Assembly: GCA_035610835.1 (NCBI GenBank)
Contig: CM069449.1
Location: 42,490,768-42,554,767 of the forward strand
DNA length: 64,000 nt
Source: Ophiura sarsii
Taxonomy: Eukaryota; Echinodermata; Ophiuroidea; Amphilepidida; Ophiuridae
Direction: 5' to 3'
A program made the position numbers and the translations under genes. Shown here piece by piece: positions 23,800 to 35,832 of the stretch. Below the pieces are notes generated by a model. The model was not told where the DNA came from, made no database searches, and saw only the letters and a program-made list of their open reading frames with translations. Every line of letters starts with the position of its first letter. Positions within the stretch are counted from its first letter, which is position 1.

Positions 23800-26612
23800 T
23801 CAATTGTTTTAGGGGGTCACACTCAATCAAAGGCAAACGTCCTTAACAACTTCTTTGCCAGTGTCCTGAAGACTGAGCCAGCGGATGAGCGCATAAACGT
23901 CACTCTCCCGCCCAGAGGCTACAGCGTGAACATTTATGACATTAACATTACTAGTGAGGTAGTTCGTGATAAATTGTCAAGGCTACATATCAACAAAGCT
24001 TGTGGACCAGACGGCATTCACGTCAACATCCTGAAGAATGTGCCTGCTTTGGATGCTCCTCTCAGTATCATTTTTAACCAATCTCTTCAGACTGGAATTG
24101 TTCCACAGGATTGGAGAGACGCCAACATTACTCCATTGTTCAAAAAAGGGTCTAGACTTTCACCAAACAACTATAGACCAGTGTCTCTTACTCTCTTACC
24201 AGTCAAATGGTGAAAATCCTTGAGCGCATCATTTACGATCAACTGATGACATATGTTTCTGACAACAGTATTATTTCTTGTGAACAGCACGGCTTTCAGA
24301 AAAAGTGTTCATGTGTTACACAGCTGCTTGAATGTCTGTTCGACTGGAATAAATCATTTGACGACAAAAAAGGAGTCGATGCCATCTACCTTGATTTCAG
24401 CAAGGCATTTGACACAGTAGCGCACAAACGTCTCATCTACAAACTCCATCACTTAGGTATACGAGGTAACACACTTACATGGATTCAATCGTTCCTGGTG
24501 GAAGAAGACAACGAGTCATCCTTAGAAACGGTGCTTCAAACTGGCGCAACATTACTAGTGGAGTACCTCAGGGATCAATTTTGGGACCTTTGCTTTTTCT
24601 TCTGTTTGTCAACGATATACCTGACGTCGTTGCTACCACAGCTAAAATGTTTGCCGACGATACCAAAGTATACAAAGAGATATCTACCAAAGCTGACTGT
24701 GGCTTACTTCAAAAAGATCTAAATGCCTTGTCTGCCTGGTCCAAAACATGTGTCGTTCTACGCATCAAAGCTGCGATCAAGTACCAGTACTCCCTAAACG
24801 GAGTTTATCTGCAAGAAGTTGCCAGTCAGAAAGACTTGGGTGTTACAGTGAGTAATAGGTCAGAAGTCACAAACTGGTCCAAAAAATGTTTCACTTCTAA
24901 TAATGTTGAGAAATGCACCAATTATGATTAAACGGGACAAAACTTAAGTTATACATACTTAATGACCCACAAACTATATATTGTTGGAAAGCTTATGATT
25001 CAAGGTTTTTCATTTTTGCAAAAAAGAATCAAATTATACAGGGTGTGTAATTTTTTTACAGGGTGGAACATAAAAAAGTTGATCGTTTTTGCTCCTCACA
25101 AAATATTTTGATAGTTTGTACAGTTAGGGTTTAGCTGAAAATAGTCACCAAAATCAGAACAACCGCAGAAGGTGCTACCAAATTTGCTGAAAATCATTTG
25201 CCCAAAATGTACACAGGAAAAGTACAGGGTGTCTAAAATTATGATGACATAATGCATAAAATGAAGGTTTGTATATAATATTCTATGAAATTTAGTTAGC
25301 ATGGACTATTTAATTTAAAAGAAAATGGTTATCAAAATGAACTATATGAATATCGTTAAAGTTCCTTTTATTTTGAATACAGGGTGGTCCAAAATAGGTC
25401 TAAATAGCAAATTTTTCATGAATCTATGAAAAATTCTGTGAAGAAACACTTCTGGATTTTTTAGTTAAATGTTTTACTACCCAGGGTAGAAAAGACCGAA
25501 GAGTCACACAAATGAAATAGAGAGACTGCGATTTGGCCATTGTTTAATCAATAAAATGAATAAAACTGTGTATTTTTTACATTAAAACACTCCCTGAATT
25601 GAACATCATATTCTAGTAGAGAATGTCTAGATAACAATTCAATATTAGTATTCTTAGTGGCAGGCACATGTTATTAACACATATGAGAAGTTTGAAAACT
25701 TTCCTATGTATACTTTTAAAATGGCATCAATTTCAAAAGTTCTAGTTTTCCGCTATTTTGTGTACAAACCTATGGGCGCCTCATCCACCGGCTCCTCATC
25801 CACCGGTCCCACCCTTGACTCACTCGACGTTTAGATTGATAACTTCACTGTTGCTAAACATGTGCCTTTAATTCTTTTTTTATTCGGTAGCTGGATAAAT
25901 TGTCTTTAATATGATACCAAAAATGTTATGTTTTTTTGACAACTTCTATTTAAAATAGAGACACGTATCACGATTTTAAGGATTTTTGAAACGATCCCAC
26001 CTTATTTGATATACCTATTACTAGTGACCTGTGACCAATACCCTTACACCGACAATCCATATAAATGAGATTACAAAGAAGGCCCGCCAGAACACAGCGA
26101 TGATCCGGCGCTGCTTCACCGGACTCGACGAGACAAAGGTAAAAACCCTTTATAAGTCCCTAGTCCGTCCAGCACTGGAGTACGCATCTACTGTGTGGAG
26201 CCCCCTAACCAAAGACAATATTAATAAACTAGAAAAGGTGCAGAAAAACTGTCTACGTCTGTGCCCAAACAAAATCACCATGAAATCACTGCAGGAGAGG
26301 AGAGGAAGGACTGAGCTGGTTGACACTTATACATTTATTAATGGTCATTATAAAACCCCGTCCGACAAGTACTTCACTCATCCTACAAAAGACCTTAAAT
26401 ATGAGGTCATTCCAAGAAACTGTTTGTCAGGCGTACACGAACCCAACTTGCTGGCCACTTCTACTCAAACAGAGTGGTCAATCCATGGAATAAGCTTCCA
26501 GAATCTATAATTTCTGCACCCAGCGTGGCATCCTTTAAAAGCAATTTGAGAGTCCTTCCCAATGGATCAAAGGACTAAACTACCAAGTATCCAAGTAAGT
26601 ATCCAAGTATCA
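23800..26612 (+). pseudogene. CR1-like retrotransposon relic, 5'-truncated, split by a DNA element
   Basis: Only the reverse-transcriptase part remains. The N-terminal fingers (ACGPDGIHVNILKN, PLFKKGSRLSPNNYRPVSLT) lie at 23806-24195. A frame change follows into ILERIIYDQL and YLDFSKAFDT at 24207-24500, then another into SGVPQGSILGPLLFLLFVND and FADDTKVY at 24479-24857. A short stretch after the palm (around AWSKT) is deleted. The frame is interrupted at 24857 and resumes at 26037 with TLTPTIHINEITKKAR and VRPALEYASTVW. After one more shift near 26480 it ends with WNKLPESIISAPSVASFKSN at a stop near 26575. A short AAGTATCC-type repeat at 26582-26612 looks like the CR1 3' tail. It is clearly non-functional and of a different subfamily from the element at 52.5-56.7 kb. 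Confidence 0.85.
24858..26036. mobile_element. 1,179-bp DNA element inserted in the CR1 relic, AATA target duplication
   Basis: The ends are GGTCAGAAGTCAC and, inverted, GGTCACAGGTCAC (11 of 13 bases). AATA is duplicated at 24854-24857 and 26037-26040. Removing the insert plus one AATA restores the retrotransposon frame exactly (V-S-N-T-L-T), so the boundaries are well supported. The interior is AT-rich with repeated ACAGGGTG words (25038, 25060, 25224, 25381) and no transposase. A 4-bp non-TTAA duplication with short ends is not diagnostic of a superfamily. Confidence 0.8.
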
Positions 26613-26902
26613 CTCACGCAGCACATAATGCAAACGCACGTGTCTACTCGAGCCGCGGTCGAGCGTTGCAAGACGGAAGATAAATATGCGTGCATAAAAA
26701 AACAATAAACTGTATAGAATACTGCTACATGTACATGTACACAGGTACAGTAAATACAAGAAGAGAGCCTTTATTTTGGTATTAACCCTAACCCCCCTGA
26801 ATGCTAAAAAATGCTAAGTCCATCTCCAAACGCCTGTGCCGCCGGTTTTTGATGACGTAGTCAACCAAGCCGCAGCCTTTACAATTACAATAGTTAGCTG
26901 AG

Positions 26903-27074
26903 GGCCGTCCACGCGTGGCTTAGTGGATGGGACATAGGGCTGGGATCCGGATGGCCCGCCGGATGGTCCCCGGATCGAATCCCGGCAGGTTCCCAGGCCC
27001 GGCGATTTAGTTGGTGTTTTTTCTTCGAAAATTGTGATCCCGGTCTAAAACCCTAAACCGGGGTTAGGGTTAAT
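26903..27074 (+). mobile_element. tRNA-derived SINE, copy 1
   Basis: A tRNA-like head has box A TGGCTTAGTGGA and box B GGATCGAATCC, followed by CCGGCAGG, a TTGGTGTTTTTTC linker, GTGATCCCGGTC and a 3' CCCTAAACCGGGGTTAGGG hairpin. A second copy with the same order is at 50653-50794. This copy carries an extra GATGGCCCGCCG segment between the boxes. Pol III promoter elements are inferred from box matches. Confidence 0.75.
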
Positions 27075-27849
27075 TCATTTGATTAAAACTCAGTAATTTT
27101 ATTGCATCTTTTTGTTTTTGTACAGATCGAATAGGGATGACCCAAAATCAGCCAAACGGTCAAATTATGGAACACTCAAATTATGGAACACAAGCTAAAT
27201 GTATGGGCTTTCAAATGACAGATCTGTTACCAATTATGAATCAGTTCCAAATTGGCTAAGAATTTAGTTTTTTTTATCTCTCCATGAGCCAAAATAATCC
27301 AAGCATGCAATTTAATGGCGGCAATAGCCAAAATGTATGCTATGCTAGCGCTTTGTTTTGGGCAGTAAAACAATGACATTTGAGGAAAAAAAAATGAAGG
27401 GTGAGCATCAAAAATGAAGGGAATTTCATCCGTTGTATAAATCTTGCGAATTATGTAATCTAAATATGTGGGAAAGTTGTACAATTAAGGGATGATTACC
27501 CTGATTAATGATAAAATAATGAAATTGACCTACAGGTACATGTGTCAGGTCATTGTCACATTGACTATTTTGCTCATTGTTTTTTGTTGTTGAAAATTCT
27601 CATCTTTTACAATTCAGAAACGGATCAACAAGTTTGCCTTTTTCTATTCTGGCTGAGGGGTGATAATTGTCATCCTTTACAATTCAGAAATGGACTCACA
27701 ATTGCCTTTTTCTATTCTAGCTGAGGGGTGAAAATATTCATCCTGAAAGGTACATAAATTCAGAAATGGGAACACAACTTGTTTGCCTGTTTCGGTTCTG
27801 GCTGAGGGGTGAACATTTTCATCATTGACAATTCAGAAATGTACATGTA

Positions 27850-28963
27850 CAGGGTGTCCCAAAAGTCTATGCACGTTTTTGAAGAGTCATATCTCATAAA
27901 ATATAAATCATATGGTATAAATGTAACCATAGTTTGATAGACGAGATTTGGGAAATTATTTTGATACCACAAACAACCCTATTGGTGAACCCACAACATT
28001 ATAAAACTGGTTGAAAGTTTTTAGCCATGTGAGACCCACCCATACCAAATACCACACATTGTTGCTAAAAACAGGTGCGCATAAATTAACGGTATCAAAG
28101 CAACGTTGCGCATTAGTCACAGTTCACTGCTTACCTTGCAACATTAATGTTATTACCAAACTCGGTCACTCACAACATAAATAGGCGAAGTAGACAACAT
28201 TGCACAGCAAAAGTCTTCATTCAAGATGGTTTACAGCATAGATAAGCGAATACAAATTTTATGAGTCTACGCTGAAACGAATTCAGTTCAACTTACTCAA
28301 CAAAAGTTCAGAAAACATTTTAAAGTGAAACGCGCGCCAGGAAGAATATCCATTCTTAAGTTGGTGGATACATTTTTGAACACAGGAACTGTGCATGATT
28401 TGTCTCGATGTGGTAGAAAAAAAGACTGGTAGATCAACAAGTCACATTGATATCATAAGCCATGCAGTAGCCAAAAGTCCAAAGAGATCTATTCGCTGTG
28501 TGATGTGTGTTCACTTTTCTGTTACGTTATTCAATTTTTTAGGTCTGTGTTTTTGCATAAGCACACGTCTCTATATAAATGGAAAACATTTAAACTAGAT
28601 TTTACTATAGAAACGAAAACTATGTGTAATATAGTTTGTTATTGTGATGGGATCACATGTAAAATTATAAATATTACAATTGACGGATCACTTTCCGTGT
28701 AACCAACTCTACCCGTCTTTTTGTTAATCTCAATAGATATTGATTTATGAACTTTATCTCTCCGAAGTATAAAACTACATTTTTTGCAGTAATACATATT
28801 TTACATTTAGGGTGGCATTACAAGCAGATGTTACTCCAATGTTTGGTATCAAAATTATTTCCCACATCTCCTCTTTCTAAATATGTATTCATATTTTCAA
28901 TACGACTTATATTTTGTGAAATACAAAGCTTCAAAGTCGTGCATAGACTTTTGGGACACCCTG
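27850..28963. mobile_element. Decayed mariner-type transposon with ~125-bp inverted repeats
   Basis: The ends CAGGGTGTCCCAAAAGTC plus TATGCACG are perfect inverted repeats flanked by TA at 27848-27849 and 28964-28965. The inverted similarity continues, imperfectly, to about 125 bp from each end (both arms carry TTTTGATACCA). Inside, from 28226, the plus strand keeps the N-terminal DNA-binding part of a transposase. The element is too short to hold a full transposase. Confidence 0.85.
28226..28505 (+). pseudogene. Mariner-type transposase, N-terminal helix-turn-helix remnant
   Basis: From ATG at 28226 the frame reads MVYSIDKRIQIL, then a TGA at 28262, then VYAETNSVQLTQQKFRKHF, APGRISILKLVDTFLNTGTV and HDLSRCGRKK. 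A one-base shift leads to TGRSTSHIDIISHAVAKSPK and RSIR. The order (Q-R...YxExxS...QxxFxxxF...P...IxxLVxxFxxTGxVxDxxRxGR) matches the helix-turn-helix part of mariner-related transposases with a DUF4817-type N-terminus. The catalytic DDE region is absent. The copy is inactive. Confidence 0.75.
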
Positions 28964-30039
28964 TACACATGATACCTACTAGTTTACCTTTTCTTTACTA
29001 GCTGAGGGGTGAAAATGTTCAACCTTACAATTCAGTAATGGGCACACAAGTTTGTCTTTTTCTATTCTAGCTGAGGGGTGAACATTTTGATCCTTTACAT
29101 TTCAGAAATGGATCGGGATACACTTAAGTTTGCCTTTTTCTGCTTTAGCTGAGGGCGAACATTTGCATTCTTTTTCAGATTTTTCAGATGGACACACAAA
29201 TTTGTCTTTTTCTGTTTGGGTGAAAATGTTCATTCTTTACAATTCAGAAATGGGCACATAAGTTTGCCTTTTTCTATTCTATCTGAGGGTCAAATCACTT
29301 TACAATTTAGAAATGGACGCACCGGTTTGATTTTGTTTCTGTTCTAGCTGAGGGGCAAGAATGTTCATCCTTTACAATTCAGAAATGGACACAAAAATTT
29401 ACCTTTTTCTATTCTATCTGAGGGGTCAAATCAGTTTGTTATCTATCATTTAAGGACCTACATAATCTGTTTTGCCCCACCAACAGGCTGTGCATATACA
29501 TGTGTTTCTTACAAATTGACAATGAGGTAAAAATGTTGCCCAAAAAGTGATCTTTTCCATCAAATCAATATTTAATATTAAAAGTGAGCATGAGGCTTAC
29601 ACTTCCTTGGTTATGATATGATGAAGTCATTAGAAGTGGTGTTTTGCTTGTGAGACCTTTATTTATGGAAACACCCATAGTTTATTTATTGAGTTTTAAG
29701 CATTTTGATTCCAAAATTGTGATATAAATTCAGTTTATTTGGCTAATTTGTTTTGACCAAACTATTTAAAGTGAAGACATAAAAACCAATTGTTTTCCTT
29801 TTAATACGCTCTGTTCTTCCAAAACATCCTGCTGAATTGAATATCATTGCTGTCCAAAGTATGAAAATTGCTCAATGTTGGATAAAGTGTGTTTATACTT
29901 TATTTATTATACATTTTCTACAAATCCTGTATTAATGACCTTGACATTGACAAAATGATACTTTGAAATATTATGATTGCTTTAAGACTACATGTATGTA
30001 TGCTATAAATGTTCGAAGCAAATATCACATGACTTTTCA

Positions 30040-32060
30040 GCTTCAATTACGTGTACGTGTCAAGGGTCACAACTCGTGGCACATGACCCTTTATTTGATC
30101 TATCTATTTAGTTTTGTATTGTAACTACAATAGAACCTCTTTAACACAAAACTGTTAACACAAAATTCCTGATAATGTGATGTAGTTCTGAGGCCATACA
30201 TTTTGTAGCTTTACGCAGGCATGAACATTTTCAGGCTATTTTATTTTCCAAATGTCCGCATTTTATTCTATTTTTGGCCTATGTTGGCAAAATTTAATAC
30301 ACCTTTTTTGAGGCTGTACAGGCTTGTTCATGCAAATTTATTCTCATGCCTGTTTATGTAATGATACCACAATTGTCTGTATATTATTAATGTAACTGAA
30401 GGGCCTGGTGATTTTGGGTTAATGGGCTCCCTAACAATTCGAGGGTTTAGTGCAACAAAGGGCTATCTGCATTTTTGGCTAAAATGAGATTTTGGTATTA
30501 AAATGATCCGCACAATATCAGGAACCTAATTATGAGAAAATAGTAAATTCACCTAATCAAAAAGTTTTGAATAGCATTGCTTCCAACTTGTCAAAACCCA
30601 TTGGTGACATTGATGGGTACAAATCTTTAATTCACTTTTCCCTCAAAATGACCAAAATGAAGATAGCCCTTTATTGCACTAAACCCTCGAATTGTGATCT
30701 CTTAAAGGTTAGTCTAAGTCTGTAAATTAACAGGTTAATGGTGTATTCAATATAAAAGTTGCTGTAACCTTTTGTTATTAAAGCGACTTCTTAAGAGTTA
30801 TTTTTGAACAACTTTATTCCCAAGATAAACAAGTGGGGTTTTTTATACACAAGATTTCTCTGTCCAAATTCTTGAAATGTTGTTTAAATTACTGAAAGTT
30901 CGAAATATGATATTAGTTAACCAACTCAACTTTTTTTGATCACCTCTGTATGACTTCACATTGTATAGGTAGTTTACTTATCTTCATGACCCTTTATTTT
31001 AACTATTTATTTACTTAGTATAGCTGTCGTATTAGTGTTAATATTGATGTAACTTCAATGGAACCTCTTTAACACAAACTGTTTGTGTTTTCACAAAATG
31101 TCTGATAACGTGAAGTAGTTCCAAGGCCCAAGCTTTACGTAATGATACCACAATTATCTGTATTACTGTGAATGAAGGGCCTGGTGATTTTGGGTTAGGG
31201 TCCATCTGCTTAATGTTATTAACAATTGTGATCTCTTAAAGGTTAGTCTTAGTCTGTAAATTAACAGGTAAATAGTATTAAATATAAAAATTGCTGTAAA
31301 GTTTTAATATAGTGACTTGCTGAAAGATGTAGAATGTATTTGTGAACAAATATATTCCCAAGATAAACAAGTGGGGTTTTTATACACAGAAGACGTCTCT
31401 ATCCTCCGTCCAGATTCCTGAAATGTTGTTGATTACTGCAAGTTCGAAATATTGTTTTAACCAACTCGCCTTTTATGATTAACTCTTGTGTGACTTCACA
31501 TTGTATAGATGTTTACTCATCTTCATGACCCTTTATTTTAACTATTTATTTACTTTAGTATAACTGTCGAATTAGTGTTACTATTGATTTGTTACCTCAT
31601 TGGAACCTACCTCTTTAACACAAAACTGTTAACACAAAATGTCTTAAAATGTGAAGTAGTTCCAAGGCCCAAGCTCTACGTAATGATACAACAATTATCT
31701 GTATTACTGTGACTGGGAGGGCCTGGTGATTTTGTGTTAACGGGTCCCTGCTAAATGTTATCAATAATTGTGACCTCTTAAAAGTTTGTTTTTAGTCTGT
31801 AAATTAATAGGTATTTGGTGTATTTAAGGTCAAATTTGCAGTAACTTTTTTATAGTTACTTGTCGAAAGATTTGCAAGTTATTTTTGAACAACTATATTC
31901 TCAGATAATCACGTGTGTTTTTTGTATACACAGAAGACTTCCCTTCCGTCCATATTGTCGAAAAGTTGATTATTACTGAAGTTAAAAATATTGTATAACC
32001 AACTCACCTTTTTATGATCACATCTGTATGACCCAAATAGAGTTTACTTATCTTCAGCTT
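30040..32060. repeat. Tandem array of ~540-640-bp units (about three copies)
   Basis: Each unit carries, in order, ATGACCCTTTATTTTAACTA, GGAACCTCTTTAACACAAA, ACGTAATGATACCACAATTA, GGGCCTGGTGATTTTGGGTT, AATTGTGATCTCTTAAAGGT, CAAGATAAACAAGTGGGGTT and CCAACTCACCTTTTTATGAT. Starts are near 30085, 30983 and 31521, with a partial fourth end at 31980-32060. The first unit is lengthened by the MITE at 30440-30689. Confidence 0.85.
30440..30689. mobile_element. 250-bp MITE with AATT target duplication
   Basis: The ends are CGAGGGTTTAGTGCAACAAA with GGGCTATC, and the same inverted at 30662-30689 (one or two changes). AATT is present on both sides (30436-30439 and 30690-30693). The neighbouring tandem unit at about 31213-31240 supplies the empty site AACAATTGTGATC, so insertion happened after the array formed. 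No coding capacity. Confidence 0.85.
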
Positions 32061-32411
32061 TCCAAAAATGTATACATTTGTGAGCACCATGTCACCACGC
32101 GTTCCCAGTAAATATACGCCAAGATAATCTACATAACGCGCAACCAACGTGTTCTGACATGGTGCCTGTATTACTATTAACTACTGAATGTCTAAAAATG
32201 TCTCAACACTTTCCACGCGGCAATTAGTTATGCCATAGGCCTATACAAAACAGATTTTTCAGAAACCTTTCTCAATTTTCAAAGTCTACCTCAAGAACCA
32301 AGACTAGGCATGTTTGTACGTCTTTCAATTCATTTCTTATAGTGATTCTAAATAGGGTATTCAAATTCAATACAATGTCAATTTTTAGACATTTTTTGAA
32401 CTTTTGAAATG

Positions 32412-32498
32412 TCGTCTGCAGACGACTGCCGCGTAAAAAATCGTCTACAGACGACTGCCGCGTGGAAAATCGTCTACAGACGACTGCCGCGTGGAAAA
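32412..32498. repeat. Three 29-bp tandem repeats, each with a CGTCTRCAGACG palindrome
   Basis: Units of TCGTCTACAGACGACTGCCG followed by CGTGGAAAA; the first has G for A in the palindrome and A-rich end changes. Confidence 0.9.
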
Positions 32499-32794
32499 TG
32501 TTAATATTGAATGTGCCATTACCTTGCCGTAGAAAAATTGTTCCGCCGCCGCAGATACTAGTTTGTTGGCGGGCACATGTAGTATAGTATGCTGACATTT
32601 TTAGACATTCAGTAGTATGTATGTTCAAGCTTCTGTTGGAATATACATTGTATACTTGAAAGTTTCCTTTTTGCTTCTTATTTGAGAAATCTTGTTAATT
32701 GTTATCTAATCATGTGTTAAAAGTTTATTATAAAAAAAGAAAAACGCACTATTGTCTCGATCGTGTTTATTAACATCATCATTCAGGTAATTTC

Positions 32795-33680
32795 AGTCGA
32801 CAGGAGTCGGGCGGCGTAAGCGTTGTTGTCTGCTGTAAGTCGGTTAGGGAGGGTCTATGTAATCAGCACGTGGCCCACCGAATGTCCCACCAAACGTCCG
32901 GAAATAAACTGCCCCGTGCCTCGCTAACGTTTGGTAGGCTGTAAGTCGCACACCCGACCTATGTAATTGGCACGCGGTCGGTCTAATGTCCTACCGACGA
33001 CCGTTAATAAACTTCCCCGTGCTAACGTCGGCAGTACGTCGCACACACGGCCCATGTAATTCGCACGTGGTCGGCCAAATGTCCCACCAACGTCCGTTAA
33101 AACACTTTCCCTTGCTCACGTCGGCCGAACGTTATCGTTTGGTCGGCGTGAAGACGCACACGACCTATAATTGGCACGCGGTCGGCCGAATGTCCCACCA
33201 ACGTCCGTTAATAAACTTCCCCGTGCTCACGTCGGCCGTACGTTATCGTTTGGTCGGCGTGAAGACGCTCACGGCCTATGTAATTAGCACGTAGTCGGCC
33301 GAATGTCCCGCCAACGTCCGTAAATAGACTTCCCAGTGCTCACGTCGGCCGAATGTCCCACTAACGTCTGATAATGAACGTAGTCCATAATTACGTCGGC
33401 CGTACGTTAATATTCGGTCGGAAACGGTAGGTCGGTTTATAGTCGGTAGGAAGTACGCTTAACGTTAAATAGACGTCAGCAACATGTCGTTCACACAGGA
33501 CCCTTAGGTCGGATTCTGGGTCGGCAAGACGTTTAGCCGACGTCCGCCCGACCTTTCTCACAAACGGTCGGCCCGACGTAGGCCCCATAAGCAGCCGACC
33601 CCTTAGCCGACGTCTCCGGGACGTTTGGTCCAACCAAAAGCCGACGTCGGCCCGACGCATTTGTGTTATCTGGGTTGGCT
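32795..33680. repeat. CpG-rich degenerate tandem repeats (GTCGGCC / CCCACCAACGTCCG)
   Basis: From 32860 to 33380 a ~95-115-bp unit with TGTCCCACCAACGTCCGTTA, ACTTCCCCGTGCTCACGTCG and CGTTATCGTTTGGTCGGCGT recurs about five times. From 33380 to 33660 the sequence is dominated by GTCGGC/GCCGAC and GACGT words in both orientations and ends at AATGCGTCGGGCCGACGTCG (minus strand), next to GTGTTATCTGGG. It is far richer in CpG than its surroundings. It may be the terminal region of a large unidentified element. The ORFs are repeat artefacts. Confidence 0.7.
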
Positions 33681-33689
33681 GAGACCATC

Positions 33690-35200
33690 AGATCTGGTAG
33701 GTAATTTGTCTCCCATCCACTAATTGTACTTGCTTCAGGATGGAGGAGGTCGCCATGTGTACCAGACGAGCACTGGTGCGGTTTGGTTAGGGGGAATTGG
33801 GAGGTATCCCTCATGTGCTATGATGGTGATGGGTCCTGTTTGGTCCTTCTTCCTCCCATACACCCTGCCTCCTTAGTTGTCGTGGGACGTGACGTGGGGT
33901 CGGGCGGAGTCGAGGCGAGGGCATTTTCCGCGTCACCACTGTTTGCGGTGACTATGCGAGTCTTGCGTTGCTGGGCTCATGGAAATATTTTCGCCCGGCT
34001 CCATCCGGCAGCTTATTTCTGTCTTAAACCACGTCGTGTTCGTCGTATATATCATGTATACCTTGTGTTCGTATATCTCGTTAGGTATTCGCTCTTCCAT
34101 ATTGGTAAATGATATAATTAATGTCTAAATATCGATATCATATTAGTCGCGGTGACATTTGATGAGTCTGTCGTCGTCACCTATATAAATTGGATATGTT
34201 CTACAATACAACTATTCCAATATGGTCTCAATTTTTCTGGAAATCAGGGGATTTGTTTGCGCCTACGTAATATTTATATACAGTAATGGAAATACCTACA
34301 TGACTGTGTTATGGCGCTGATCCCCCAATTTTATTATGTTATAGTTTAGAAACACCTTCACCTAATTATGGTATAAATGACACGTCATAACCTGCAGTCG
34401 GGGCCATTTGTCCTCTTCCGTTTGTGTAGTATAGTTAATGCAGTGTATAGTTGACGATCCTGTGTGTCGCAGCTTTATTAATAATATTGTATGTACTGAT
34501 CATATGACATGACATGACACAACATGACACCTACGTAATCGAACATACTAACTACCATGTGAAACCGTTTATCGTGTAAAATGTCGAGATTTGGTGTAGA
34601 TCACATCAAAATTATCAGCACCACTCGTCACATTAATTGCTTCAACCAAATTGTATTTAGCGCCAGCATTCAATTCTTGTCACAATCATTATTACAATTA
34701 AGAGTTCCTAAATACGTATCATTGAACATTTTCATTTTTCTCGGCATTCTGTCAGTACCGCTTTAAGATATCATTTTTAATAACTTGATTTCGCAAGATA
34801 CTTTTTGGGAAGTCATCAATGCTACATGTAGATTATTTTTACATACCGACAAAATACTGATATTGTACAAGTCAAGAAATGTGAAGATGCCTTACGCCTT
34901 ACAAAGAGCTTCAATTAAAGCTAGGTGGCGATTTTTTAATTTCATTACTTTTTGAAATCAACACTCTTGATTATAACAGACTACTCAAATTTTAGTGTGA
35001 GTCAAATTTTGAGGAATAATGCATCTCTAGGTTTCATACGTTACCATAGTGATTGCATATATTCGGTGATTTTCTGGCAACAAATCAACACAAATTTTAC
35101 ATTAATTTGGACGGTCGTCATGGTCGTCGTTAATCAAGCATAATGAATAACAAGGCATAGCAAGATACATGATAACTATGTGTCAGCTATGTCGTGAGCT
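33690..35200. other. Intergenic DNA; CpG-rich to 34020, AT-rich after
   Basis: A CpG-dense patch (33880-34020) contains an open plus-strand frame but no splice sites or recognisable domain. Nothing supportable in the remainder. Confidence 0.4.
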
Positions 35201-35444
35201 CATACAATATCAACCACAAATGGTTAATATAAAGGGTCGTCCAAAATTATTGCCATTTTTACATACGTACAGAGCCTATGTAAACTTTTATACCCCACCC
35301 CGCTCGAGTTACGCACGCAATAAATGGCGAAAATTGCATGGCTTGATAACAAAAAGGCCCGCCACTCAAGATTACCATTTAAGTTACGTACGCTTTTCCC
35401 AAGACAACTGGATGTGGCTAGTAACTCAGAGTGGTAGCTTGCCT

Positions 35445-35725
35445 TTAAGCATACGTTGGCCATACGCTCGCATACGCTGTGATACGCTGTCATAAGTTTG
35501 TTATAAGTTAGTGATATGCTATCAATACGTTAGTCATACGCTATGTATACGTTCAATACGCTATGGATACGCTATGGATACGTCCATCCCATCACCGATG
35601 TCGACTTTTCTTACGCAATTCGTTGGGAAGTTGGACGTTCTTGGACGTTCTTGGACTCTGAACATTTTCGAGCTATTTTTTTGAATACGTCGGCATACGT
35701 TCAAGCCACGTTCAGGCCATACGCT
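35445..35725. repeat. Degenerate short repeat on ATACGCT / ATACGTT
   Basis: Words such as CATACGCTGTGATACGCTGT, AATACGTTAGTCATACGCT and two GCTATGGATACGCTATGGAT copies occur about every ten bases. Two copies of GGACGTTCTT lie near 35632-35660. Confidence 0.6.
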
Positions 35726-35832
35726 AGGTGTGACAGGGCCTATACGCTAACCGAACTGGCCCTGATTTTTATTTTGATACAGGCTGACTACCAAATATAA
35801 ACAAACAGAAGAATAAACAGTTCGGACCTAAA

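Larger units (their letters stand above)
27590..29430. repeat. ~69-bp minisatellite, about ten copies, interrupted by a mariner-type element
   Basis: Each unit contains TTTACAATTCAGAAATGG, CACAAGTTTGCC, TTTTTCTATTCTAGC and TGAGGGGTGAAAATGTTCAT. Four units precede and about seven follow the insertion at 27850-28963, which sits inside a unit. Units differ by 5-20 percent by eye, so the array is old. No coding potential. Confidence 0.85.

Noticed and set aside
33391..33814. Arg-rich ORFs in the CpG-rich block
   Set aside because: Frames follow the GTCGGC repeat; no start context or family resemblance.
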